A stretch of 64,000 nt of DNA from an uncultured Bermanella sp. (lineage in GTDB: Bacteria > Pseudomonadota > Gammaproteobacteria > Pseudomonadales > Oceanobacteraceae): assembly GCA_913058575.1 (NCBI GenBank), contig CAJXRF010000011.1:1-64000 (forward strand). Direction: 5' to 3'. The notes below the pieces were generated by a model, which saw only the letters and a program-made list of their open reading frames with translations, was not told the DNA's origin and searched no databases. Within the stretch, counting starts at the first letter, position 1; every line of letters starts with the position of its first letter. The position numbers and the translations under genes were made by a program. Positions 33,241 to 42,735 of this stretch are shown one piece after another.

Positions 33241-33412
33241 TCTAAGGTAAGCTTAGCAGTCCCTGGTGGTATAGCGGTTATATTAATCTCAACCGCCATG
33301 ACCGATTTCACCATCACCAGTGCATTCAGCTAACCACCTTTTATGTGGCTAAAGCCACGCCACCCACTGAAATTTCTATTATTGAAACCATCACCTCACT
33401 TTTGTTCACTAT

Positions 33413-33440
33413 TTGAATCTTATTTTCATTTTTATATATA
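33413..33440 (+). promoter_or_regulatory. Promoter of the desaturase-DUF1329 operon
   Basis: TTGAAT (33413-33418), 16-base spacer, TATATA (33435-33440). The -10 box lies inside the left arm of the operator palindrome, consistent with repression. Confidence 0.55.
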
Positions 33441-33463
33441 CATACGTGATTGTATGTATATAT
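33434..33463. promoter_or_regulatory. TetR-type operator 1 (perfect 12-bp palindrome)
   Basis: ATATATACATAC (33434-33445) and GTATGTATATAT (33452-33463) around GTGATT. The inner half-sites ATACATAC and GTATGTAT with a six-base spacer match the site in front of tetR. They resemble the sites of AcrR-like repressors. Confidence 0.8.
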
Positions 33464-33498
33464 GATAACCCAATCCCATCACAATAAGGGTCAAAATC

Positions 33499-34374
33499 AT
33501 GTTGCAAGAGTGGACTATATGGCAACCAGTTTTTGAACAACTGCGGTTAATAGCAGGTAGCGCAGTGATACTGGCCATACTGGGCGAACTGTTTTACCAA
33601 TGGAAAACAGGGAGAACCTTGTATACCTGGTGGGACACCAAAGGAAACCTAGCGGTTATTCCTTTTTATATATTGGTGGCCCTTGTATGGGGGCCCGTGG
33701 TGTATTGGTGGTATGACTTGGCCTTTCAAGCACGCATTATTGATTGGAGCCAGGCTTGGTTTGAATCAAACACAGGTCTATTCTTGTGTTATTGGCTATT
33801 GCTGTTCTTATTGGAGGATTTAACCTTTTACCTGTTTCACCGCTCAAGCCACAAGGTACGGTTATTATGGGCATCCCATGTGGTACATCACTCGTCCAAG
33901 CAGTTTAATTTTACCGTAGCGTGGCGTGAATCATGGCTGCCATTTTTTGTATTTTGGTTTTGGATGCCCCTGCCCTTATTAGGGTTTCACCCTTTATCGG
34001 TTTTACTGATGCAAATGATTAGCTTGTATTTTCAAGTGTTTATTCATACTCAATCCATTAAAACCTTAGGGCCTTTAGAGTGGATATTTAACACGCCCAG
34101 TCATCACCGAGTGCACCATGCCTGCAATGAGGCTTACATTGATAAAAATTTCGGTGGCGTATTAATTATTTGGGACCGGTTATTTAGTACCTATCAAAAA
34201 GCTGGTAATGATAAAATTCGCTTTGGCATTACCCAACCCTTAAACAGTAACCGCCCTTTGGCTATTCAGTTTCATGAGTATCAGTTACTCATTAAAGACA
34301 TTCTTAAAGCCAATACTTTTTCTGAAAAAGTGAAATTAGCCTTTAAAAGACCTGGCTTCAAAGCAGACTCTTAA
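33499..34374 (+). CDS. Sterol desaturase / fatty acid hydroxylase superfamily protein
   Basis: A 291-residue integral membrane di-iron protein. Histidine boxes: LFHRSSHKVRLLWASHVVHH (about residues 112-131; HxxxH and HxxHH) and SHHRVHHACN near residue 205. Four to five membrane helices surround them. Family members hydroxylate or desaturate lipids; substrate unknown. Good AAGGGTC ribosome site. It starts an operon with the DUF1329 gene, 57 bases downstream, and is preceded by a perfect palindromic operator, so it is probably repressed by the TetR protein at 35842. Confidence 0.88.
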   Translation: MLQEWTIWQPVFEQLRLIAGSAVILAILGELFYQWKTGRTLYTWWDTKGNLAVIPFYILVALVWGPVVYWWYDLAFQARIIDWSQAWFESNTGLFLCYWLLLFLLEDLTFYLFHRSSHKVRLLWASHVVHHSSKQFNFTVAWRESWLPFFVFWFWMPLPLLGFHPLSVLLMQMISLYFQVFIHTQSIKTLGPLEWIFNTPSHHRVHHACNEAYIDKNFGGVLIIWDRLFSTYQKAGNDKIRFGITQPLNSNRPLAIQFHEYQLLIKDILKANTFSEKVKLAFKRPGFKADS

Positions 34375-34431
34375 AATAAAACAGCTAGAATATTAATTAA
34401 AGGACCGTTTGCTAAAATGCAGGTTAAAAAC

Positions 34432-35778
34432 ATGAAAACCCTTACGCTCATCAGTCAACTTTTAACCCTTAGCCTAATAAGCTTTAGCACTTGGGCAAAA
34501 GTGCCCGACGCCCAAGTAGCCAAATTAGGAACCCTACTCACACCTATGGGCGCTGAAATGGCCGGCAATAAAAATGGCAGAATTCCAAAATACAGTGGTG
34601 GCTTAAAACAAGATATCAATGCCAACCCCATGACAGATGTGTTTGCCCATGAAAAACCTTTATTTGTGATTACCCATGCCAACATGCAGCAGCACCAAGC
34701 ACACTTAACACCTGGGCAAATGGCCTTATTTAATAAATACCCAAAAACATACGAGATGCCTATATACAAAACCCACCGAACCGCTTCATACCCACAAAGT
34801 ATTTACGACAAGGCCTTAAAGAATGCCAGCCAAACGCAATTAGTAGATGGCGGTAATGGCATGGTTAATTTTGATGAATCAGTCCCCTTTGCCATTCCCC
34901 AAAGTGGGTTAGAGGTTATTTGGAATCATGTGAGTCGCTTTCGTGGCGGTTCGGTTGAACGTAATCTTGCCTTGCTGCCAGTTCAGGCAAACGGACAATA
35001 TAATGCGGTAAAAGCTCGTGCTCAATTAACCGCGCCGCAATACCTAATAGAAAAATTTGACGCAAAAAAAGATGACAATATTTTGTTTTATTACACCTCT
35101 TCTATTAAGTCCCCTGCGCGCTTAACCGGTAATGTATTGCTGGTTCATGAGACGATTGATCAAGTGAACCAGCCCCGCAAGGCATGGGCTTATAATGCAG
35201 GGCAACGCCGGGTACGACGCTCTCCCCAGGTTGCCTATGATGCGCCATCACAGGCAAGCGATGGGCTGCGTACCTCAGATCAAATTGATATTTATAATGG
35301 CGCACCTAATAAATATCATTGGAAGCTTATGGGTAAAAAAGAAATATATATTCCATATAATGCCTATAAGCTTGCGGATGAAAACCTTAAATACGCCAAC
35401 ATCATTCAACCAGGTCACATGAACCAAGATGTGAGCCGTTATGAACTTCACCGTGTCTGGCATGTGGAAGCCACCTTAAAAGAAGGTGAGCGTCATATTT
35501 ACGCTAAGCGCAGTTATTATATAGATGAAGACAGTTGGCAGATTGCCAGCGCCGATCACTATGATAACCACAACATACTGTGGCGCGTATCGGAAGGCCA
35601 TGCCATGCAATTTGTCAATGCCAATACCCTTTGGTACATCGCGTCTAGCAATTACGATTTATTATCAGGGCGCTATTTATTAGAGTTAAACAACGAAGAA
35701 AGAAACCCATTTAACTTTGGCAACAAAATGAAACGCAAACAATTTACCGCCGGTGCCCTGCGCCGTTCTGGGCGCTAA
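34432..35778 (+). CDS. DUF1329 outer-membrane/periplasmic protein
   Basis: A 448-residue DUF1329 protein with a signal peptide (MKTLTLISQLLTLSLISFST, cleaved after WAK or nearby). Family features: AKLGTLLTPMGAEMAGNKNG, VWNHVSRFRG-type segment (IWNHVSRFRGGSVERN), RAWAYNAGQRRVRRSPQVAY and WHVEATLKEGERHIYAKRSYYIDEDSWQ (in two pieces here). The fold is related to LolA/LolB, which bind lipids. In pseudomonads DUF1329 genes accompany lipid or hydrocarbon exporters. The ATG at 34432 is used because AGGT lies seven bases before it; a start five codons earlier is possible. Confidence 0.85.
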   Translation: MKTLTLISQLLTLSLISFSTWAKVPDAQVAKLGTLLTPMGAEMAGNKNGRIPKYSGGLKQDINANPMTDVFAHEKPLFVITHANMQQHQAHLTPGQMALFNKYPKTYEMPIYKTHRTASYPQSIYDKALKNASQTQLVDGGNGMVNFDESVPFAIPQSGLEVIWNHVSRFRGGSVERNLALLPVQANGQYNAVKARAQLTAPQYLIEKFDAKKDDNILFYYTSSIKSPARLTGNVLLVHETIDQVNQPRKAWAYNAGQRRVRRSPQVAYDAPSQASDGLRTSDQIDIYNGAPNKYHWKLMGKKEIYIPYNAYKLADENLKYANIIQPGHMNQDVSRYELHRVWHVEATLKEGERHIYAKRSYYIDEDSWQIASADHYDNHNILWRVSEGHAMQFVNANTLWYIASSNYDLLSGRYLLELNNEERNPFNFGNKMKRKQFTAGALRRSGR

Positions 35779-35781
35779 TGC

Positions 35782-35827
35782 TTTTTGCCATTTATACATA
35801 TGGCTATGTATGTATAATTGGCAAAAA
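35782..35827. promoter_or_regulatory. TetR-type operator 2 inside a 46-bp near-perfect palindrome
   Basis: The half-sites ATACATAT (35794-35801) and GTATGTAT (35808-35815) have the same six-base spacing as operator 1, with one mismatch. The symmetry continues outward: TTTTTGCCA (35782-35790) mirrors TGGCAAAAA (35819-35827), with one mismatch between. A TATAAT box (35813-35818) lies in it. It starts four bases after the DUF1329 stop, so it may also take part in termination. Confidence 0.75.
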
Positions 35828-35841
35828 AATGGATACTTAAT

Positions 35842-36453
35842 ATGGCTAGGCGCACCAAAGAAGACGCAGAGAAAACCAGAAAGACCATATTGGTAGCCGC
35901 CTTGGATATTATTTCAACAAAAGGGCTGGCCAATACCAGCCTAGATCAAATTGCCCATCAGGCAGGGGTGACTCGTGGAGCCATATATTGGCACTTTAAA
36001 AATAAAACCGAATTATTTTCTGTCATATTAGATGAGTGGTTAAAACCCACTTATGAGTTAAGCCAGAAATGGTTGGAACAAGAAGATCCTAGCCTTAACA
36101 ATTTAAAAACGTATATGGTTAAGTGGTTATCTCAAATAGAAAAGCAACCTGAGCTTACCAAACTGTTTGATATATTGTTTTTTAAAGTAGAACTCATAGG
36201 CGACATTAAAACGCTCATTGACCAAGCCAATGATAAAGCCGACCAAGATGTGCTTGCCCTGACAATGTACCTTGGTACATTAAAATCGCAAAAGGTGTTT
36301 CATACTGATACTGATATCACTTTATTAGCAGTCAGTTTATCGTCCTTTTTAATGGGGCTTGCTCAAAATTGGCTAGCAAGACCCAATGCATACTCCTTAG
36401 AAAAAAATGCCCAAACCCTTGTTGAGCAATTTTTTAAAGGTTATCTGCCCTAA
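35842..36453 (+). CDS. TetR/AcrR-family repressor
   Basis: A 203-residue TetR regulator of the AcrR type: MARRTKEDAEKTRKTILVAA at the start, helix-turn-helix at about residues 25-55 (STKGLANTSLDQIAHQAGVT, then RGAIYWHFKNKTELF), ligand domain after that with the C-terminal AcrR-like pattern (FLMGLAQNWLARPNAYSLE). I use the ATG at 35842, eight codons into the open frame, since MARRTKE is the normal AcrR start. The palindromes before the gene and before the desaturase operon imply it represses both. Ligand unknown, probably a lipophilic compound. Confidence 0.9.
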   Translation: MARRTKEDAEKTRKTILVAALDIISTKGLANTSLDQIAHQAGVTRGAIYWHFKNKTELFSVILDEWLKPTYELSQKWLEQEDPSLNNLKTYMVKWLSQIEKQPELTKLFDILFFKVELIGDIKTLIDQANDKADQDVLALTMYLGTLKSQKVFHTDTDITLLAVSLSSFLMGLAQNWLARPNAYSLEKNAQTLVEQFFKGYLP

Positions 36454-36471
36454 CTCCCTCCCTTACTCTGG

Positions 36472-37941
36472 TTATTGGCAATGGGTGTTCTGATACGGCT
36501 TAGTATTAGGCGACATAAAAATACTGGTGGAATAGGTTTGCATACCAAAATTTAAGGTAAACATGTTAGCTCGATAACCGCTAGTAGGAGCGGAAAGATC
36601 TTGGGTAAATGAAAAATACATTTCTTCCTCGCCGTCTTCGTCTGGGTCAAGCCAATGTATTTTCATATCAAAGATACTCACAAAAGAACTGCTCCATGCT
36701 TCGTCTCCTGTGGTTTGTAGACGAAAATCTAGTTTATCATTTTCGCTTGCCCAGTAATTGACCAGCAATGGCAATTTAGAGCTGTAAACCGTTAAGGTGT
36801 TCGCTTCACGATCTTCCTGCCAGAAAATATCGGGTGCTGGGTTATCGCCTTTTTCATCTATGACTTTACTGGCAAAGCCAAAGCCAGTTAGCAGCGCTTC
36901 CACTGGTAAGTCATGGGCCGCATTGGGTACAAAACGAATATTTTTAGGCCCCGCTACATTGTTCCAATAACCTTGGCTATTGGTATTGGCGAAAAAAGGA
37001 TCGGACGTGCCATTTAACAAAAGTTTCGGAATGCCCACTAAGCGGTCTTGGTAAGAGATAGGATCGACAATGTCCAGTAAAGCTTGGCCCTGTGGCGTTT
37101 TAAAACGACACGGCAAGTCTTTGCCAGAATAGGTCTCTAAAATAGAGTAGTAGTCGCCAAAAGATTCAAATTGATTTTCCATGGACTCTTCTACATCTAG
37201 TACGTCAATCACCGTGGGCACAATGCCTATCACGCGTTTATCCACTGCTGCGGTTAACCATGTGGTCCAACCTCTTTTTGACGCCCCCACCACTGAAAAG
37301 TGTTCGATATTTAGATGTAATTCTTGTGCTAAAAACTCCTGGCTGGCATCCATGGCTTTCACTACCGATTTCACCATGGGCAAATAGATAGGCCACTCTT
37401 CATTGCCGGTATCTAGGTATAGCTCAAACGAGCGTGAGACTAAATCATCTTCTTTATAATCTTGAGGAGTGTCATCGGCCTTAAAATACCAAGGCTGGTT
37501 GGGAACTTGTCGCACTTCGATAATAATTTTATTGTAAAACCAAGCACCCATGCCAATGGTGTCATCGAATTTCGAATCACTTTCATGGCTGCCGCCATCT
37601 ACGAACATAATTGCACTGTCCGCTTCATTGGTAAGCGTTCCACCCGGGTTAGAAATAAGGCGTTTAGGCATGTATATCATCACATCATGCTGCCAAAGAG
37701 GGCGACTGGTTTCTTTATCTGTTAACCACTTTTGAGAAGTTAAAAAGACTTCATAACCGCTATATAAAAATTCCTCTTGTACCCTTACTAGTTGCCATTT
37801 GTATTGACCGTCCTCTTTTTTAATGTAGCGATCTAAAGCTGTGTCTAGCGTATTATTTAAGCTAGGGTCACTATGACTTAAAAAAGAAAACACCATAAAA
37901 ATAGCCAATACCGCAGGCCTAAGTAATGTCATTGTTTCCAT
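36472..37941 (-). CDS. PhoPQ-activated pathogenicity-related (PqaA-type) alpha/beta hydrolase
   Basis: A 489-residue secreted protein of the PhoPQ-related family, with signal peptide (about residues 1-24). The alpha/beta hydrolase core is visible: YEVFLTSQKWLTDKETSRPL with the WQHDVMIYMP strand, the nucleophile segment FSVVGASKRGWTTWLTAAVD with Ser in GASKRG, VPTVIDVLDVEESMENQFES, and PKLLLNGTSDPFFANTNSQG with a likely acid. The name comes from Salmonella PqaA; there is no evidence of virulence function here. It is convergent with tetR and has an AAGGAT site. Confidence 0.85.
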   Translation of the reverse strand: METMTLLRPAVLAIFMVFSFLSHSDPSLNNTLDTALDRYIKKEDGQYKWQLVRVQEEFLYSGYEVFLTSQKWLTDKETSRPLWQHDVMIYMPKRLISNPGGTLTNEADSAIMFVDGGSHESDSKFDDTIGMGAWFYNKIIIEVRQVPNQPWYFKADDTPQDYKEDDLVSRSFELYLDTGNEEWPIYLPMVKSVVKAMDASQEFLAQELHLNIEHFSVVGASKRGWTTWLTAAVDKRVIGIVPTVIDVLDVEESMENQFESFGDYYSILETYSGKDLPCRFKTPQGQALLDIVDPISYQDRLVGIPKLLLNGTSDPFFANTNSQGYWNNVAGPKNIRFVPNAAHDLPVEALLTGFGFASKVIDEKGDNPAPDIFWQEDREANTLTVYSSKLPLLVNYWASENDKLDFRLQTTGDEAWSSSFVSIFDMKIHWLDPDEDGEEEMYFSFTQDLSAPTSGYRANMFTLNFGMQTYSTSIFMSPNTKPYQNTHCQ

Positions 37942-38313
37942 GATAATCCTTTATATATTTATTCTTACTTATCCAATTCTGCTATTTATGATTAGATAAG
38001 CAGCCAGAAAACTCATTGCGCCACTTTATAAACTTTATTTAGAAAAATTGCCCGATTTTTTATTTAAAAAACAAAAATTTAAGTACATTGTTAAAGATAA
38101 GAATGAGGCACTGCAGAAGGCAGAAAACTGAAATCGATTAATTTACAATCAAAAAAAGAAAAAGCCACGAGGTCAGTCGCAGCCTTTCAATACGCGTACC
38201 AAATAAATTAGTAGGTCAAATCCTAATGAGCATTTGCCCTTCTGGTACATGAACATACAAGCAGTCACAGCTCATAAAGCCTCATTGATAGACAGCTTGC
38301 TAGTTTTAAATTG
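37942..38313. other. Intergenic region, nothing seen
   Basis: About 370 AT-rich bases between two co-oriented minus-strand genes. It includes the upstream region of the PqaA-type gene. No hairpin, open frame or clear promoter could be supported. Confidence 0.4.
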
Positions 38314-39906
38314 TTATTGAGTTGATATGAAAATAGCATTTGAGTAAAACCATAAATCCTTCCAAGCCATGGCTTCTACACTGGGTTCTTGTTTTTCAAG
38401 ATCAATTATGGGATTGCCTTGTTCATCCACATAGCCTGGTGTGCCCTTAGCGTTATTACTGCCTCGCAGGCGAATATACATGTCACCATGGTCTTGTGGT
38501 AACGACATTTCTATGCGTATTTTTCCATCCTGAATATTCCAGCCTTCATCACCTTCGCTGAAGGACGCTAAAATTCGGGTACTGTCACTAAACGGTTTAT
38601 TAAAATCACTGTCTTGCTCGTCCTTGTAAGCGGTTACCTCTCCCACAATCACATCCACAAAAGCTAATTGGGGGGTATCACCATTATGATTTAATTCAGA
38701 CTGGGTGATCTCTATGCTTACTTTAATATTGTCACCTAGGGGCACTGCCAAAGTTTCACCCATGGTGGCAGCTGCATCATGTGATGAAACATTAAAGGTA
38801 AGAGCGCTAATTAAATCACCATGAGTGACAAATATATTACCTTTTTTAAGTGCATTAATAACCCCTTCCCGGCTTTCGGTTTCAAGTAACATATGAGTTT
38901 TAGCATATTGATTAGGCCAAAAATCTTTGGTTTGACTGTGAAAATCACTTTGACTGATAATTGAAAAATGCCGTCCTTCACTTAATAACGCATCCCATAC
39001 ACCGCCCAAGCGCGCGGTCATGTAATCAAAGCCTCCATAGGTTTGTCCAAAATAGGCAATGCCGTAGTCTTGGTATTCATCCATGATAATGGGGTCTGTT
39101 TCATCATATGAGCCACGACTTTCTTCATTACGCTGATGCCCTGGCGCGCCTTCCATTCCGATAAAAGCCGTGGGCGCAGCATTATGAAACTGGCGAATAT
39201 CTTCGATCTTTACTTTGTGACTGCGAGACGGATGATTAAAGGCAAAAATAGCCTTGCCATTATGATTGTGCTCTAGCTCTTTAACCGCATTTAGGTTGTC
39301 CTCAAGCTCTTTGGAGTTGCCATTCCCTTTTGCATATTGTTGGTGAAACGCAGCTAATGAGTCCAAATTTCCATCATCTAAAATAAGTAACGTTGCGTGT
39401 TCCTTGGTATAAGGAATCGTCCACTCCATGCCTTGCAAAAGATACTGGCTGGTATTTAACCTTTGGCGATACTGATTCACATGACCATAAAGGGTGTTTA
39501 TTAACTCAGAACGTTCCACCTCGGCCTTATCATCTGGGTAATTTTCTTTGGCGTAGTCATGGCTATGCACTTCTTCTTCGGGGGCAGGGTTAAGGATAAG
39601 CTGCCCATCTACCGTGGTACGTACTAACGCATCATTAATTTTATAGGCATTAAAGCCACTATGATCAGTACTGGTAATGTAGCTTGCCCCATAGTCGTTG
39701 AAGGCTTTATCTAAAACGGTGGTCATTAAATTATGTCCATCAGAGGCGGTTGAATGAACATGCATGTCACCGTATATCCAGCGCCCTATTGGATCACTTT
39801 GCGACTTAGATTGAATGTCATTATTCTCGCCCGAACCACTGTCTAATCCACACCCAGTCAATAACCCGGTTAATAGCAAGGCTAAGTAAGTTTTGTCTTT
39901 CTGCAT
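38314..39906 (-). CDS. PHP-domain lipoprotein (predicted metallo-phosphoesterase)
   Basis: A protein of 530 residues with a lipoprotein signal (MQKDKTYLALLLTGLLTGCG; lipobox LTGC). The PHP domain starts at about residue 45: IYGDMHVHSTASDGHNL with the first His pair, SYITSTDHSGFNAYK, AIFAFNHPSRSHKV and IISQSDFHSQTKDF supply metal ligands. The C-terminal 130 residues form a beta domain. PHP proteins hydrolyse phosphoesters; an extracytoplasmic, lipid-anchored member suggests a nutritional role. I start at the ATG at 39906; a GTG two codons upstream is the alternative. Confidence 0.8.
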   Translation of the reverse strand: MQKDKTYLALLLTGLLTGCGLDSGSGENNDIQSKSQSDPIGRWIYGDMHVHSTASDGHNLMTTVLDKAFNDYGASYITSTDHSGFNAYKINDALVRTTVDGQLILNPAPEEEVHSHDYAKENYPDDKAEVERSELINTLYGHVNQYRQRLNTSQYLLQGMEWTIPYTKEHATLLILDDGNLDSLAAFHQQYAKGNGNSKELEDNLNAVKELEHNHNGKAIFAFNHPSRSHKVKIEDIRQFHNAAPTAFIGMEGAPGHQRNEESRGSYDETDPIIMDEYQDYGIAYFGQTYGGFDYMTARLGGVWDALLSEGRHFSIISQSDFHSQTKDFWPNQYAKTHMLLETESREGVINALKKGNIFVTHGDLISALTFNVSSHDAAATMGETLAVPLGDNIKVSIEITQSELNHNGDTPQLAFVDVIVGEVTAYKDEQDSDFNKPFSDSTRILASFSEGDEGWNIQDGKIRIEMSLPQDHGDMYIRLRGSNNAKGTPGYVDEQGNPIIDLEKQEPSVEAMAWKDLWFYSNAIFISTQ

Positions 39907-40467
39907 TGTCACAACACTTTAATGTTAGAAATTGAAAGGCGAACGTACGCAGCGAATATGACTTCAGGATGACAAACGCTAGTAATAAGTGAATATTTTC
40001 ACCCATTTAAAATTAATCAATTGCTACAGCTAAAAACGAAGAAAATGGCACGTTTTCATAATAATCATTTTAGTATTAAAGGTTAAAGTAATGGGTTAAC
40101 TGACAGTAACCCATGCTTTCAGCTCTTTTCATTTTACAATTGAGAAGTATATAGAAGAAATATCTATCCTGAATCATCATTTTCAAAGCCTTCAAAATTA
40201 AGCAATAAAAGCACACTTTTAATTAATGATTCATAAGTTAATTACCCATACGTACCTTTAAGATTACATGAAGTCAATTACACCAAGGCCTTGAGTATTG
40301 AGAATGAAGATAAGCTGAAAGCCCTTTACTGATCCATTTTAGTAACCCCCCTCTAATCAGCGCTATAGCCTATCCACTCCCCTACCCTTTACATGCAAAT
40401 GAAACGCTGAGCAATATTTGCTATATTCACTGTTATTTAAAAATAATGCATATCAGGGAGTGGATAT
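39907..40467. other. Intergenic region with one hairpin
   Basis: About 560 bases between divergent genes. An 8-bp hairpin ATGGGTTA/TAACCCAT is at 40091-40114. The short sequence ACGTACCTTTAAGATTAC near 40253 loosely recalls the HxlR site but lacks its second half. No gene is seen. Confidence 0.45.
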
Positions 40468-41577
40468 ATGTTTGATCGAATATTTAGAGCAGATACATTG
40501 CGAGTAGGTGAAGGGCTGGTAAGTGGTTACATTGCTTGTTTCTTGGCCATATTAAGCTTTCTAGGGGTCGTTGCGTTTCATTTTCCAGAATATTTAACCA
40601 CACCTGAATTAAGAGCCAATTATGATGTAGCCACTCTTAGAACAGTTTTATTTTCCGCATTGGTCATTGCAGGCAGTTTAGGCTTGTTAAATTTTGTGAG
40701 AAATAAAAATAAACGCCTAGGGACCGTAGCTTGGGTCTTTGTAATATTGTCTATCGCATTAGGTGGACATAGGGTTCCGGTAGGGGATTTTCCCGATAAT
40801 ACGCCCTATGTCGGTTTAGATTGGTTTATTTTAGATTTACTGGGATCTACTCTTATATTCATATTCATTGAGAAATTATTTCCTCATAAAAAACAAGCTA
40901 TCTTTCGCCCACAGTGGAAAACCGATTTTAATCACTTTTTTATCAATCACTTACTAATTGGTTTTGCTCTTTTAGTGGCCAACCAATTTGTGAACAAAAC
41001 GTTTGGATGGGCTGTGAACAGTGATACTCAGCAATTGGTCTCTTCCCTTTGGTTTCCGCTGCAACTGGCGCTAATTCTATTGGTGGCCGACCTTTTTCAA
41101 TATGCTTTTCATCGCTTTTACCATGAAGTACCACTGCTTTGGCGTTTGCATGCTGTACATCATAGTGTGAAGCATATGGATTGGTTAGCAGGTTCTCGAA
41201 TACATATTCTAGAATTATTAATAACACGCTCAGCCGTTTTAGCGCCGATATTTTTCTTTGGGTTTGATAAATCAGTCATTGATGCCTATGTGATCATAGT
41301 GGGCTTTCAGGCGGTATTTAATCATGCCAATGTGCGTATTAATATTGGATGGTTGCGATACATATTTGTCACACCACAGTTTCACCACTGGCACCATGCA
41401 TCAGACGAAGCCGCCATAGACAGAAACTATGCTGCGCATTTTTCATTTATTGATTATTTATTTGGCACAGCGGTTAAAGGACAAAAAGAATGGCCTGATC
41501 AATATGGCGTGAAAGGGGATTACGTGCCGGATGGCATGCTTAAGCAGCAAATTTTTCCTTTCATTTACAAAGAATAG
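40468..41577 (+). CDS. Sterol desaturase family protein, long form
   Basis: A 369-residue membrane di-iron protein. Compared with the protein at 33499 it has about 110 extra N-terminal residues with three more membrane helices. Histidine boxes: FHRFYHEVPLLWRLHAVHHS (about residues 213-232) and QFHHWHHASDEAAIDRNYA near residue 305. The ending SFIDYLFGTAVKGQKEWPDQ is typical of the bacterial subgroup. It would hydroxylate or desaturate a lipid. GGGAGTGG precedes the start. No partner gene adjoins it. Confidence 0.88.
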   Translation: MFDRIFRADTLRVGEGLVSGYIACFLAILSFLGVVAFHFPEYLTTPELRANYDVATLRTVLFSALVIAGSLGLLNFVRNKNKRLGTVAWVFVILSIALGGHRVPVGDFPDNTPYVGLDWFILDLLGSTLIFIFIEKLFPHKKQAIFRPQWKTDFNHFFINHLLIGFALLVANQFVNKTFGWAVNSDTQQLVSSLWFPLQLALILLVADLFQYAFHRFYHEVPLLWRLHAVHHSVKHMDWLAGSRIHILELLITRSAVLAPIFFFGFDKSVIDAYVIIVGFQAVFNHANVRINIGWLRYIFVTPQFHHWHHASDEAAIDRNYAAHFSFIDYLFGTAVKGQKEWPDQYGVKGDYVPDGMLKQQIFPFIYKE

Positions 41578-41691
41578 CGAATTTGTTAAATGGCTAATTC
41601 TTGGGTTGAACACACAGGAAGAATTTAAAATAAACCTATCACCCCTTAGCGAAAAACCAAAGGTAATCGCTAGCAGATCAAAATTTAAAAT

Positions 41692-41718
41692 CAAAGGCAC
41701 CTGCAGGAGTTGCCTTTG
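41692..41718. terminator. Possible terminator hairpin between convergent genes
   Basis: CAAAGGCA and TGCCTTTG pair around CCTGCAGGAGT. On the minus strand it is followed by ATTTTAAATTTT. It lies between the sterol desaturase gene and the minus-strand lipoprotein gene. Confidence 0.4.
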
Positions 41719-41850
41719 AGTATAACGCGATAACACTTCCAATTTTGAGGCTCTATTGGAGCACCATTGAAATTTGGATATTACTTTAGAAATTAATCTC
41801 TAGCATAAGCCCTTAAATATCTTTCTTTATGGGGCGAAACTAGATTAGAG

Positions 41851-42735
41851 CTATTTTTCTGCCCCTAGCATAAGAGCATCTAGAAAAAAGGTATATCCGT
41901 CTTTATCTTCAACGGTTTCAAAACGACCAAGAATGCCCGCTTCCATGATTCGACCATCTGTTAGTGTAAATTCACCACTGAGGCTGACCTCACACTGATC
42001 ACCGGTGAATTTGGCGTTATGATAAATAGAAAAGTCATTAGCATCATTATCTGTGTAGACGATTTCAGGGTCGGTTGTAACAATATATTTCTCTTCCCAA
42101 CTAGTGCTAATTGTAAATGCTTGCTCACACGTGAGGGTTCCTGCGTATTCATTTTCTGACAGAACTATTGAAGTAGAACTGTTCACTGCCTCATTGACAG
42201 AATTAATCACTTTAATGAAAGGTGATACAGAGGTGACGACCACATCATCTAGATCACCTTCAGATGGCCTAGTACTGTAATCATAATCAGGAAAAGTAAG
42301 CTTAACTTTCATATCAGAAAACAAATCAGGATTATTTTCTGCGCCCCCTCCATTGATTAAAATCTGTGAGGCAATTTCATAACAATCACCCGATGGAGAC
42401 GAACTAATATCAAAGGAGGTAGCGGCTTTATGCCTATCTGTGGAGACTGATAATGTTAATGGGTACCAGTCATAATATTTTTCAGTTGAATTCCAGGTTT
42501 TAGTGGAGCTTGAACTGCCACTAAAGCGGTTATATGGAAATCCATTATTTGCCAGTAACCGGCTGCCTATAATGCCACATCCCTGCTTTTCTTCCACTAT
42601 CGTGTTCTCGCGGTTATCAGAGCTGCTGCCACAGGCTGTAAGAACAATACTCAACGATATTACGGAAAGGCCAAAAGCGCCTTTGGTAGTCGGTTTCTTT
42701 TCTTGGCTATTGAAACCTAAATCCATTTTATTCAT
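41851..42735 (-). CDS. Hypothetical lipoprotein
   Basis: A 294-residue protein with a lipoprotein signal late in the N-terminus (FGLSVISLSIVLTACGSSSD; lipobox LTAC, Cys near residue 35). The charged stretch before it (NSQEKKPTTKG) is long but acceptable. The mature part is beta-rich and Ser/Thr/Asp-rich (LTFPDYDYSTRPSEGDLDDV, NEYAGTLTCEQAFTISTSWE, CEVSLSGEFTLTDGRIMEAG). No family is recognised. It is a single gene, probably an outer-membrane lipoprotein. Confidence 0.65.
   Translation of the reverse strand: MNKMDLGFNSQEKKPTTKGAFGLSVISLSIVLTACGSSSDNRENTIVEEKQGCGIIGSRLLANNGFPYNRFSGSSSSTKTWNSTEKYYDWYPLTLSVSTDRHKAATSFDISSSPSGDCYEIASQILINGGGAENNPDLFSDMKVKLTFPDYDYSTRPSEGDLDDVVVTSVSPFIKVINSVNEAVNSSTSIVLSENEYAGTLTCEQAFTISTSWEEKYIVTTDPEIVYTDNDANDFSIYHNAKFTGDQCEVSLSGEFTLTDGRIMEAGILGRFETVEDKDGYTFFLDALMLGAEK

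Larger units (their letters stand above)
32862..33498. other. Control region with operator C, possible small RNA and TetR operator
   Basis: About 640 bases between divergent operons. From left to right: leader and operator C of the MBL operon, a stretch (about 33000-33245) ending in two stem-loops that may be a small RNA, and the promoter and palindromic operator of the desaturase operon at 33413-33463. No convincing open frame is present. Confidence 0.55.

Noticed and set aside
40250..40360. Fourth HxlR operator near 40253 or 40345
   Set aside because: Short matches (ACCTTTAAG, TTTTAGTAACC) occur but the other half-site and the fixed spacing are missing.
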